A stretch of DNA of 13,087 bases from a bacterium. Lineage in GTDB: Bacteria; Zixibacteria; MSB-5A5; GN15; FEB-12. Shown here piece by piece: positions 1 through 6,662 of the stretch. Where the stretch lies: the NCBI GenBank assembly GCA_030668045.1, contig DAOUUR010000024.1, positions 1-13,087 of the forward strand, read 5' to 3'. Numbering within the stretch: the first letter of the stretch is position 1; each line of letters begins with the position of its first letter. Under the pieces are notes generated by a model, which was given only the letters and a program-made list of their open reading frames with translations, was not told the origin of the DNA and searched no databases. The position numbers were made by a program, and so were the translations under genes.

Positions 1-956
1 ATGATTCCGAACGGCAGATGAATTTTCTCCTCGAACTTACTCAGATCGTCTCTGCGGAAACCGAGCTTTGTCATATCAACCATCAGCGCCATAGGGTCGA
101 GTATTCGCATAACGATTTTCTCGCCAAATATAGTTGGCAGAACCGAAACACGAAGATCAACTGTGCGGCCAGCGGTCTTCACTTTGATACGACCATCCTG
201 AGGAAGGCGGCGCTCGGAGATATCCAACTCGGCCATAATCTTCACACGCGATATTATGGCAGCACGGTATTTGAACGGTAGGGGGGCCATCTCCCGAAGA
301 TCACCATCGACACGATAGCGAACTCGCAGACGTTTTTCGTAGGTCTCAATATGAATATCGGAGGCGCCTATCCTGATAGCATCACTAATAATCGAATCGA
401 CCAACTTAACCAGGGGTTTGTCCTGAATTGCCGAGAGCAGGTCCGACTCGCTGGGACCTGTTTCGGCCTCAACCAGCTCAAGGTCCGAATCGGCCTCCAT
501 GCTATTGACGATTTCCGAGAGTCCGTTGGCATCGGTGTAGGTATCCTCGATCACCTTTTCGATCGCTGCCTGCGGCGAGATAACCGGCTGAACAGTCAAC
601 CCGGTTATAAACTTGATGGCATCGAGAACATAGATATTGTTAGGGTCACCGATAGCGACCAGCAGCGTTTTATTGAGCTTGGAGACCGCAATGACTTTGA
701 ACTTGCGGGCGATATCAAGAGGAATCAGTTTGACAACTTCTGGGTTGAGTTCGACGTCGCCGAGACGCAGGGCTCCGATCTTAAGATGTTTACCGATCAA
801 CTCGGCAACATCATCTTCAGAAGCAACGGCGCCGATTCTAACAAGGTTGGTTTCAAAACGTTCCTTGTTATCCTTAGCCATCGCCGTAGCTTCATCAGCT
901 TGCTCCTGAGTGATGCGTTCGGCTTTTATCAGTATATTTGCAAGTTCGACTGACAT
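1..956 (-). CDS. pilB: Type IV pilus assembly/extension ATPase PilB, N-terminal 318 residues (cut by left edge)
   Basis: PilB is the cytoplasmic hexameric ATPase that powers extension of type IV pili. The frame is open from ATG at 956 to base 1. Residues about 40-150 form the N-terminal GspE/PilB (T2SSE_N) domain, with the typical run P-L-D-I-A-R-K-F and the motif AIGDPNN. The core ATPase fold begins near residue 185 (PLVKLVDSIISDAI), with SDIHIE at 199-204, a YRVDGDLRE segment, and the arginine-rich ERRLPQDGRIK at 248-258. The frame leaves the window at PFGI, just before the expected Walker A motif, so catalytic residues cannot be checked. AGGA lies about 5 nt before the start. It is the last visible gene of the mgl operon, 71 bp after mglB. 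GspE (type II secretion) is the main alternative, but the MglAB linkage favours a pilus motor. Confidence 0.92.
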   Translation of the reverse strand, partial: MSVELANILIKAERITQEQADEATAMAKDNKERFETNLVRIGAVASEDDVAELIGKHLKIGALRLGDVELNPEVVKLIPLDIARKFKVIAVSKLNKTLLVAIGDPNNIYVLDAIKFITGLTVQPVISPQAAIEKVIEDTYTDANGLSEIVNSMEADSDLELVEAETGPSESDLLSAIQDKPLVKLVDSIISDAIRIGASDIHIETYEKRLRVRYRVDGDLREMAPLPFKYRAAIISRVKIMAELDISERRLPQDGRIKVKTAGRTVDLRVSVLPTIFGEKIVMRILDPMALMVDMTKLGFRRDDLSKFEEKIHLPFGI

Positions 957-1027
957 CGAAGTCCTGCTTCCTATTGGAAAGTTAGCAACGTCCCCTGTTT
1001 AGACCCGTACCCTCCCCGGGGTGATGC

Positions 1028-1519
1028 TCAGTCCTGGAAGATATCGTCAAGCTTATCTTGGGCCATGTTGGCGAAATCATCAGATATCGCAGTTGATGCT
1101 CCACTCTTTGGATTCTCTTTGATCTGCTCGAATATCTTGGTCAGTTCAACTGAAGTTTCACGAGCGTACAGGCGCACCATTCCAATTGTTGTACGGTCAT
1201 CAAAAATCACAACCAGAATAGAGCGATCCCCCACCAGTGACATATGAATGTTGTCTTTCTTGCCCTGGTGGAACAAGATCGAAAATTCAGGCTCACCGAC
1301 CAGTCGCGCAATTTCCTTGGTGGAAGCAAACGATCCAGCCAACAGAGCGGCCAGAGCGGTCGTATCCAACGAGTGGGTAAATCCCTGACGCGTTATCAGA
1401 TGCCCGTCCTTGTCAACCAGCAAGGCACACTTCGCCTCACATCCCTTCAGCATCTTTGAGATCAGAGACTCGAGTTGCTGAATTTCTTCTTCGTAAATAA
1501 CTAAACTATCGTCAGCCAT
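1028..1519 (-). CDS. mglB: MglB, roadblock/LC7 GTPase-activating partner of MglA
   Basis: This 163-residue roadblock/LC7 protein resembles Myxococcus MglB along its whole length. Family landmarks seen are the N-terminal V-I-Y-E-E-E helix, ALLVDKDGHLI (about 32-42), the LDTTALAALLAGS helix (51-63), ILVVIFDDRTTIGMVRL (101-117), ELTKIFE (125-131), and an acidic C-terminal helix ending DKLDDIFQD. In the known system an MglB dimer binds MglA-GTP, stimulates GTP hydrolysis and sets up pole-to-pole asymmetry; the C-terminal helix contacts MglA. It lies 17 bp downstream of mglA with a perfect AAGGAGG ribosome binding site 5 nt before ATG. Of the roadblock proteins in the cluster it is the clear MglB orthologue. 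The roadblock call is certain; the GAP role is inferred from similarity. Confidence 0.9.
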   Translation of the reverse strand: MADDSLVIYEEEIQQLESLISKMLKGCEAKCALLVDKDGHLITRQGFTHSLDTTALAALLAGSFASTKEIARLVGEPEFSILFHQGKKDNIHMSLVGDRSILVVIFDDRTTIGMVRLYARETSVELTKIFEQIKENPKSGASTAISDDFANMAQDKLDDIFQD

Positions 1520-1524
1520 ATAAG

Positions 1525-1531
1525 CCTCCTT
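1525..1531 (-). promoter_or_regulatory. Strong ribosome binding site of mglB
   Basis: On the minus strand the bases read AAGGAGG, 5 nt before the mglB ATG. It is the best Shine-Dalgarno match in the cluster and sits within the 17-bp mglA-mglB gap, which suggests MglB is translated at least as strongly as MglA. Confidence 0.8.
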
Positions 1532-1536
1532 GCGGG

Positions 1537-2613
1537 CTATCTAACACCAAATAATCTCTTGAGGAACCCACGCTTCTTCCGCAGTGCGGTTTTTTTAAGC
1601 GAGGGAGACATTATCGGAGCCTTCAAACTATCATCCTCCGACGTCTCCCCGGTGGTATCTTCGCTAACCACCTTTTTCTCGAGGGGAGTTTCGCTGTCTA
1701 TGTTGTCTCCGGCGGGAGTAAACGCAGCCGGAGTGATCTTCTTGTCCTTGATATCTATCTTCTGGCTCTGACTTCCCGGATATGGTCGATACTGTTCCGG
1801 TTCCGAAGCCGGTTCTGAAACCGGAGCAGACTCAACAACCGAAGCTGATGCAGCCTGATCAACCTCTTCCCTAACGACCTCCGGTGCATCCGGTTGCTGC
1901 GGAAGCGTTGCCACGCTGGTTGCGGTCGGCGCTGAAGCCACCGATTGCGTAGGAGCTGCCGAGGGAGCCGAAACCGAATTGTCGGGCGATGGCGCCGATA
2001 CTGCCGAAGCGTTGGGGCGAGTCTGGCCGCCACCGGACTTGGCCTTATCGAGGACTAGCTTGATGATCATCTTGAGCGTATCAAACACTCCGGTCCCTTC
2101 GGTTGCGGAACTCATAAACGACGGTACACCAGTCGGGTTGAGCTTTGCGTCCATCTGCTCAAGAGTCATCACATTCGGCAGATCACACTTGTTGTGCTGC
2201 AATACAAACGGCATCGATTTGAGATCGTACCCGTATTCCGCAAGGTTCTCGTCGAGATTGGCCAGCGAATCGATATTCTCGTCCATCTTGTCCGGCTGGC
2301 TATCGGCTACAAAGACAACACCGTCCACACCGCGCAACACCAGCTTCCGGGTAGCGTTGTAGTAGACTTGACCCGGCACCGTGTATAGCTGGAACTTGGC
2401 CGCAAAACCATTGATGGTCCCGATGTTGATCGGGAGGAAATCGAAATAGAGAGTCCGGTCAGCCTCGGTGGCAAGTGATATCAAGTCGCCGCGAGTAGTA
2501 CCAGGAATCTTCGCATGCACATACTGCAGATTGGTCGTCTTCCCCGAGAGTCCGGGGCCATAGTATACAATCTTGCAGCAAACCTCTCGAGAGGAATAAT
2601 TAATTGAAACCAT
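1537..2613 (-). CDS. mglA: MglA, Ras-like polarity GTPase with a long C-terminal extension
   Basis: Residues 1-195 align with Myxococcus MglA almost without gaps. Visible motifs are the P-loop GPGLSGKT (19-26), DRT at 52-54 (the catalytic Arg53 and Thr54 of the family), TVPGQ at 78-82 (Gln82) and NKCD at 141-144. These residues indicate a GTP-binding, hydrolysis-competent switch. MglA-GTP marks the leading pole and controls where type IV pili work. Unlike the usual roughly 195-residue protein, this one is 358 residues long. Residues 197-270 are rich in Ala, Ser, Pro and Val and probably disordered, 280-335 are mixed charged, and 340-358 form a strongly basic tail with nine Lys/Arg plus aromatic and leucine residues, possibly binding membrane. 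AGGA lies 8 nt before ATG. mglB follows directly. The GTPase call is near certain; the tail's role is unknown. Confidence 0.95.
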   Translation of the reverse strand: MVSINYSSREVCCKIVYYGPGLSGKTTNLQYVHAKIPGTTRGDLISLATEADRTLYFDFLPINIGTINGFAAKFQLYTVPGQVYYNATRKLVLRGVDGVVFVADSQPDKMDENIDSLANLDENLAEYGYDLKSMPFVLQHNKCDLPNVMTLEQMDAKLNPTGVPSFMSSATEGTGVFDTLKMIIKLVLDKAKSGGGQTRPNASAVSAPSPDNSVSAPSAAPTQSVASAPTATSVATLPQQPDAPEVVREEVDQAASASVVESAPVSEPASEPEQYRPYPGSQSQKIDIKDKKITPAAFTPAGDNIDSETPLEKKVVSEDTTGETSEDDSLKAPIMSPSLKKTALRKKRGFLKRLFGVR

Positions 2614-2644
2614 ATTATCGTCCTGTACCTCTTTCAGTCACCAA

Positions 2645-2986
2645 CTAGCTAGCCACTTTCAATTTGCCCAGGGCATTCTTGATCTCCAGTCGGATCAGCC
2701 CGATATTCACTTCCTTCTCCGTCGTAACAACAAGGATTCCCAACCCGGCATCAACAAAGAACAACTTGCCATCATGAGCCTCAATCGTTACCTGCCGAAG
2801 CGCGCTGCTGTCGAGACGCTCCAGCGATTTCTGGATGTTTGCCTGAATCGAAGCGGCCAAAGCACCAACCGTCTCCGCCTCGTAGGTCTCTTCCAGATCA
2901 GCGGCAATGACGATACCGTCGTTGCCAACGACCATTGATCCGGTCACTCCGGAAGTCTTGTTCAGATCATTGAGTACTTGATACAT
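2645..2986 (-). CDS. Small stand-alone roadblock/LC7 protein (second MglB-like module)
   Basis: This 113-residue protein is a single roadblock/LC7 domain. It shows an N-terminal helix (YQVLNDLNKTSGV), strands SMVVGNDGIVIAADL, a helix ETVGALAASIQANIQKSLE, and strands KLFFVDAGLGILVVTT and VNIGLIRLEI. It lacks MglB's acidic C-terminal helix. I chose ATG at 2986 because GGAGAG lies 5 nt before it and the roadblock fold begins there; a longer reading to 3034 would add 16 atypical residues. The start overlaps the upstream gene's end by 20 bp, a sign of translational coupling. mglA follows after 31 bp. In Myxococcus a small roadblock protein, RomX, works with RomR as an MglA exchange factor; a comparable role is possible here but is inference only. 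Confidence 0.85.
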   Translation of the reverse strand: MYQVLNDLNKTSGVTGSMVVGNDGIVIAADLEETYEAETVGALAASIQANIQKSLERLDSSALRQVTIEAHDGKLFFVDAGLGILVVTTEKEVNIGLIRLEIKNALGKLKVAS

Positions 2987-3980
2987 ATGAACTCTCCGCT
3001 CTAACGGCCAGATTCTCTCCGTATCTATCCGCAATATATTTCTTTATAGTCTCCAGACCCTGATTGATCCGGATATTGAGAACTTCATCAGCTTGCCGCT
3101 CGGCAACAACCATCAGATTAAAATGATCTCCACCCGCCACAACAATCTTCTGATCTTTCAAACATAGCTCAACCCGCTCGGGGCTATCCCAGCCCACTCG
3201 CCCCAACACCAGACCGTTATTTTCGCGGAAAATCAGGGCCATCGGCGCCCACTCCTCCGCGACAATATCCCCACGGGAGAACTGTGAAAGGGTCAGTCCC
3301 TCGTAATCAACAACGACCGCCAGATGCACCGAGCCGTTTTCCCCTATATACTTCGTTGCCATGTCAAAACCATTAGCCGTACCCGGCGCTGTAATCGTAG
3401 TCGAGAAAGGTTTTGCCGTCTGTACCTGCGCTCGCGTCGGAACAATCTCTATTGTCTCCGGTTTCGGCTGAATCGGTGTAGTCGATGGCTTAAATCCCAT
3501 GTCTCGAGACACCGCCAGCGTGGTGACACCGGTATCGGCCTTGTCACCGGGGGCAAAATCTGGCGGCGGTGCCCGCCGCGTCGGCTGGGACTCATAAATC
3601 TGGCTGATCACCGGTTTCAAAACAAAAGGCGTCGCCACAATATGCAGGATAATCGCCGGCAGGTAGCTAGACATACCCAACGCCAGAGATACTTTCAGAC
3701 TCATAGAATAAGCGATCGCCACCAGTACACCAAACGCCGCCCCAAGAAGAAGCCGGTAGATCAGACATACTCCGGCCGCCTGAGCCAGTTGCAGCAGATT
3801 CGCTTTTCGGTTGAAGAAGTGAATGACGACGCCGAAAAACACCAGCTCATACAAGGCGTTGATCAGGGACGCCTTGGCCAGAACCATGCCAAATCTCCAC
3901 GGAAACAAAACCACCGCCACGGTGATCAATACCAGAGAGAACAGTAGGGTCTGCATTCTTATTCGATCGCCTATAACCAT
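2967..3980 (-). CDS. Inner-membrane protein with four N-terminal helices and a C-terminal roadblock-like domain
   Basis: I know no named family for this 337-residue protein. Residues 10-28, 38-56, 65-91 and 97-122 are hydrophobic and look like four membrane helices. A Pro/Thr-rich linker spans about 130-200. Residues 205-325 have a roadblock/LC7-like order: a strand pair (SVHLAVVVDYEGLTL), a central helix with AEEWAPMALIFRENN, strands VELCLKDQKIVVAGG and HFNLMVVAE, and a final helix. The cytoplasmic side of the roadblock domain is inferred. GAGGA precedes the ATG at 3980, and the gene starts 13 bp after the TPR-roadblock gene. Its position inside an mglA-mglB operon suggests that it recruits the GTPase or MglB to the membrane. 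The domain call rests on pattern recognition; a structure prediction would settle it. Confidence 0.75.
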   Translation of the reverse strand: MVIGDRIRMQTLLFSLVLITVAVVLFPWRFGMVLAKASLINALYELVFFGVVIHFFNRKANLLQLAQAAGVCLIYRLLLGAAFGVLVAIAYSMSLKVSLALGMSSYLPAIILHIVATPFVLKPVISQIYESQPTRRAPPPDFAPGDKADTGVTTLAVSRDMGFKPSTTPIQPKPETIEIVPTRAQVQTAKPFSTTITAPGTANGFDMATKYIGENGSVHLAVVVDYEGLTLSQFSRGDIVAEEWAPMALIFRENNGLVLGRVGWDSPERVELCLKDQKIVVAGGDHFNLMVVAERQADEVLNIRINQGLETIKKYIADRYGENLAVRAESSYVSSTQ

Positions 3981-3993
3981 AATTAGCTATTCC

Positions 3994-4875
3994 TCACTCA
4001 CGAAAATTTAGCATCAGCTTCTCCACACGCATGCGGAGCGAGCCGAGGGTAGCCGAGGAGTTCCCAACAAACAGAAACACACCGTTGGGTCTCTTGACCA
4101 GATGATAGGTCAAGGCCTCTGATTCTATTAGTACGGCAGATGCGCTGCCAAATGAACTTTGCAATAATTCCTGATCAAGGAAATTCCCAACCTCGCCAAT
4201 AGCTGCACCGCAGAGATTGGGATCAATTTGTAAACACCATTCAGACTCAACAACCAACCCCTCGGTATTAACAAACAAGGCGCCATCAACACCCGGAATC
4301 AAAACCACCTTCTGCAACAACTGTTTGGTATTTATTGGCTCGATCTCCGTCTCCGATACCACAGCGACCGGTTGTCCGACGGGGGCTGGCGATGAGCCTT
4401 GTCGCGAACCGGGCACAACTGTCAGCATCTCGGCGCGCTCCTTGGCGGCCTGCTCTTCCGGTATCTTTTGGGCTATGTCCAGAAGTCTGGTGATCTGGCC
4501 GTTGCCCGGATCGGTCTCATGGAGCTTCTTGAGAAGTTTGATCGCCTGGTTAAATTCACCCTTATATATGTGAATCTCAGACATAAGCAACTCGACTGTG
4601 CGAGTACGACCATCAAGAACCGCAGCTTTCTCAGTCTCCGCTTCGGCCCAATCATAGAGACCTCGATCAAGATTGATTTTGGCCATAATAATGTGAGCAG
4701 AACCGTAGTTATCGTGAATCTTCAAGCCGTTCTGGCAAACACGAAACGCCTTCTCAACATCACCCTTCTTGCGATAAGCATCAGCAAGGGCGGCAAAAAT
4801 CTGCGATGACGGATCCTCCGAGAGGATTTTCTCACACTTGAAAATGCGTTCTTCTATGTCAGCAGCTCGGGCCAT
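3994..4875 (-). CDS. TPR-repeat protein with C-terminal roadblock/LC7 domain
   Basis: This is the first gene after the consensus promoter. In its 293 residues, about 8-137 form three to four TPR-type helical repeats (for example 26-58, 59-92 and 93-125, with the A-DAYRKKGDVEKA and EIHIYKGEFNQAIKLLKKL signatures), which normally bind partner proteins. A flexible linker (about 150-175) follows, then a roadblock/LC7 domain at about 180-292: a helix NTKQLLQKVVLIPG, strands GALFVNTEGLVVESEW, a helix GAAIGEVGNFLDQE, strands SASAVLIESEALTYHLV and GVFLFVGN, and a closing helix LRMRVEKLML. It has no signal peptide or membrane helix, so it is probably cytoplasmic. AGAGGA lies just before ATG. It is probably an adaptor linking MglA/MglB to another component; the actual partner is unknown. 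Confidence 0.85.
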   Translation of the reverse strand: MARAADIEERIFKCEKILSEDPSSQIFAALADAYRKKGDVEKAFRVCQNGLKIHDNYGSAHIIMAKINLDRGLYDWAEAETEKAAVLDGRTRTVELLMSEIHIYKGEFNQAIKLLKKLHETDPGNGQITRLLDIAQKIPEEQAAKERAEMLTVVPGSRQGSSPAPVGQPVAVVSETEIEPINTKQLLQKVVLIPGVDGALFVNTEGLVVESEWCLQIDPNLCGAAIGEVGNFLDQELLQSSFGSASAVLIESEALTYHLVKRPNGVFLFVGNSSATLGSLRMRVEKLMLNFRE

Positions 4876-4939
4876 TTATCCTCTTGTAACGTACTTGATA
4901 ATAGAACATTAGCGGAAGTGACATTTCACTCCACTTATA

Positions 4940-4968
4940 ATCATAATTCGTCTAACGAGTTGTGTCAA
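4940..4968 (-). promoter_or_regulatory. Consensus sigma70 promoter of the mgl-pilB operon
   Basis: Reading the minus strand, TTGACA (4968-4963) is followed by a 17-bp spacer and TATGAT (4945-4940), a perfect -35 with one mismatch to the TATAAT consensus in the -10. Transcription should begin near 4933, giving a leader of roughly 58 nt before the TPR-roadblock ATG at 4875. No better -35/-10 pair was found elsewhere in the window. It lies just downstream of the small membrane protein gene, so the mgl operon can be transcribed on its own even if read-through from upstream also occurs. Confidence 0.8.
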
Positions 4969-4973
4969 CACAA
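4960..4973. promoter_or_regulatory. Inverted repeat over the -35 box (possible operator)
   Basis: TTGTGTCAACACAA is a palindrome with 6-bp arms around a central CA (TTGTGT-CA-ACACAA). It covers the whole -35 element of the mgl-pilB promoter, where a bound dimeric repressor would block RNA polymerase. The -35 sequence itself contributes part of the symmetry, so chance is not excluded. Confidence 0.4.
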
Positions 4974-4983
4974 TTGTACCGGC

Positions 4984-5346
4984 TTAACCCAGGACTCGTT
5001 TGGTCTCCACTATACCGTACATTAGCAGCCCAATCCCGGCGACAAACACAGCCGGCACCGAGTAGTCTGGAACAGCAAAAATCTCGGTGGCGTTTAGCAG
5101 GAAGGCAATCTGACCAAGAGACAAGGCCACAAATCCCCCCAAGAACAGCTGCCAGCTCCGAACCAGCCTGCCACCGCGGACGGCTGATAGCACCTTCCAC
5201 GATACCACGGCGCTTGCCGCAGCAACCACCAGCAATATAATGTGGAGAATATTTGGAGGAGTCGTCACCAACGCCAGGTTGGCGGCGTATACGTTGCTGG
5301 CTGACGCTACAACAGTAGCGGCAGCAATGATGGAAATAGTTCTCAT
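4984..5346 (-). CDS. Small exported/membrane protein of unknown function
   Basis: I do not recognise the family of this 120-residue protein. It starts with a hydrophobic stretch (about 1-20) ending NVYA-A, which looks like a signal peptide with a cleavage site after Ala22, or else a first membrane helix. Three further hydrophobic segments follow at about 33-52, 64-85 and 95-114, separated by a basic loop (AVRGGRLVRSW) and a loop holding NATEIFAVPD. I chose ATG at 5346 because AGAGG lies 6 nt before it; the start is only 2 bp after the stop of the PATAN gene, so the two are almost certainly co-translated. A TTG two codons earlier is less likely. Its partner is probably the PATAN protein or the pilus machinery at the membrane. 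Confidence 0.75.
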   Translation of the reverse strand: MRTISIIAAATVVASASNVYAANLALVTTPPNILHIILLVVAAASAVVSWKVLSAVRGGRLVRSWQLFLGGFVALSLGQIAFLLNATEIFAVPDYSVPAVFVAGIGLLMYGIVETKRVLG

Positions 5347-5348
5347 TG

Positions 5349-6551
5349 TCAACCTCTAACCATTTTTACTACTTTGTCGGTCTGCTTCAGCGTTCTGTAA
5401 AAGCTATCTTCGAGATCATACCGTTTCACCAGCTCTCGCCGGGTTGCCAGCGGTCCGGATATTTCTCGTTTGACTTTGCCTATTGCTTCCCGGAAAGGAG
5501 CCGTACCGAGCATCATATAGACATACTCCAACTGTCCTGCCAGCATCTGATCCAAGCCGGACATCAGACGGTACAATCTGATCGGCTGCGGCACAGCCTG
5601 TACCGCGGCGGTAAATCTTTCAAGATCAGGCATGAGATCCGATGATGGATCAACTCCCGGAAAATATGCCAGTAATCCATCACGGTAGCGCGCTGCAAAA
5701 GAGCTGAACTGGGAGTTGGTCTCCCCTACCACGCTTTCAACAACGGTGCGGATACGATGAAAACAATGGCTGTATAGGTGGAAGATTATCGACAGAACAA
5801 CCGCCTCTTCGTCCTCCTGCTCAACCTCTTCGTTCTCTTTCTTCCCGACCGCTTCAATCAGCGAGTTGAGGATCAACTTGTACGCTGCTCGACAGGTAAC
5901 AAACTCACCGAACGGCGAAACATCTATCAATTCCGGAAGTGTCCGCTGACCGTTGATCAGCGCCAGCACTTTGAATTCTTCAACAGTAAGCACGATTTCG
6001 TCGCCAGTCACCTTCGGGGATGATGCCAGCGCCAGCATGACGTCATCGGGAGGCACGACTTTCTGAATCTCAAGCCACTCGTCGATCCGACGTGTCCCCT
6101 CCATGATAACACTCATGGTAGGCATTTCCAGCAGGAACGGCGCATTCTTGGGAGCGGCATCCTCGAGGAAGTTAAACGACCCGTCGCGCCAGGCAAAAAG
6201 GTTATAGACGATCTCTTCGATCTGGAGTTTGAGACACTCGGTGATTTCCTGCTTATCAAACAGGTTCATATCGATCAACGTTGTACCAAGCTGACGACCG
6301 GTCTGCTTATGAAGAGTGATAGCGCGTTCCAGATCGGCCTTGGATATCCTCCCCCGCCGCAGCAACATGCTCCCAAGTAGATCTTCCGAAGCATTTAGAG
6401 AGGACGCAAAGATTATATTGCCGTCCTTAAAAGCCACTTCTTTCTGCCGGGTCGATGTTTTGACTTCAAGCACACCGGTCTTTTTTCCCGTAGATAGGAG
6501 CTGCAATATATCAGGAAATGATACAGTCTGGAGATTACCCGCAAGGCTCAT
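5349..6551 (-). CDS. PATAN/DUF4388 domain regulatory protein
   Basis: This protein has 400 residues if started at ATG 6551. Residues 1-165 are a DUF4388 (PATAN) domain: MSLAGNLQTVSFPDILQLL, KTGVLEV (24-30), KDGNIIFASS (42-51), LGSMLLRRGRIS and the closing WRDGSFNF (121-128). Residues 188-235 look like a winged-helix-like module (TVEEFKVLALINGQRTLPEL). An acidic linker (238-249) and a helical C-terminal half with no recognised domain follow. PATAN domains occur in signalling proteins linked to surface motility; in Synechocystis the PATAN response regulator PixE binds the pilus motor PilB1. No receiver domain is present here. GAAGGG lies 7 nt before ATG 6551, and family members start MSLAGNL; an upstream ATG at 6596 has a poorer site. 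A role in pilus control is inferred from context. Confidence 0.85.
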   Translation of the reverse strand: MSLAGNLQTVSFPDILQLLSTGKKTGVLEVKTSTRQKEVAFKDGNIIFASSLNASEDLLGSMLLRRGRISKADLERAITLHKQTGRQLGTTLIDMNLFDKQEITECLKLQIEEIVYNLFAWRDGSFNFLEDAAPKNAPFLLEMPTMSVIMEGTRRIDEWLEIQKVVPPDDVMLALASSPKVTGDEIVLTVEEFKVLALINGQRTLPELIDVSPFGEFVTCRAAYKLILNSLIEAVGKKENEEVEQEDEEAVVLSIIFHLYSHCFHRIRTVVESVVGETNSQFSSFAARYRDGLLAYFPGVDPSSDLMPDLERFTAAVQAVPQPIRLYRLMSGLDQMLAGQLEYVYMMLGTAPFREAIGKVKREISGPLATRRELVKRYDLEDSFYRTLKQTDKVVKMVRG

Positions 6552-6662
6552 TCCAAAACCCTTCAATAGAGCGTTAAGTCCGCCGTTTGGACGCATTTCG
6601 ATACTTCTATACGATTATCGGGTCACTGGCCTGATTTCTTGAGAGAGAAAATGCGGCGATGT

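Noticed and set aside
351..953. Plus-strand open frame of 200 codons
   Set aside because: It is antisense to pilB, whose minus-strand translation gives a clear PilB N-terminus through the same bases.
957..1027. Possible terminator between mglB and pilB
   Set aside because: The GC-rich stretch forms no good stem and has no T-tract, so pilB is treated as part of the operon. A small TTCC-AATA-GGAA hairpin near the pilB ribosome binding site is too short to rely on.
1537..2613. Galactose transport MglA (ABC transporter ATPase)
   Set aside because: The gene name is shared, but the protein has Ras-like motifs and no ABC signature.
2987..3034. Longer start of the small roadblock protein
   Set aside because: The added residues overlap the upstream gene more deeply and are unlike roadblock N-termini; GGAGAG is placed correctly for ATG 2986.
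3324..3947. Plus-strand open frame of 207 codons
   Set aside because: Its product is extremely Arg/His/Gln-rich and it lies opposite the membrane-roadblock gene, which has coherent helices and a ribosome binding site.
6552..6596. Upstream ATG of the PATAN gene
   Set aside because: The downstream ATG has a better ribosome binding site and matches the usual MSLAGNL start of the family. The longer form is not excluded.
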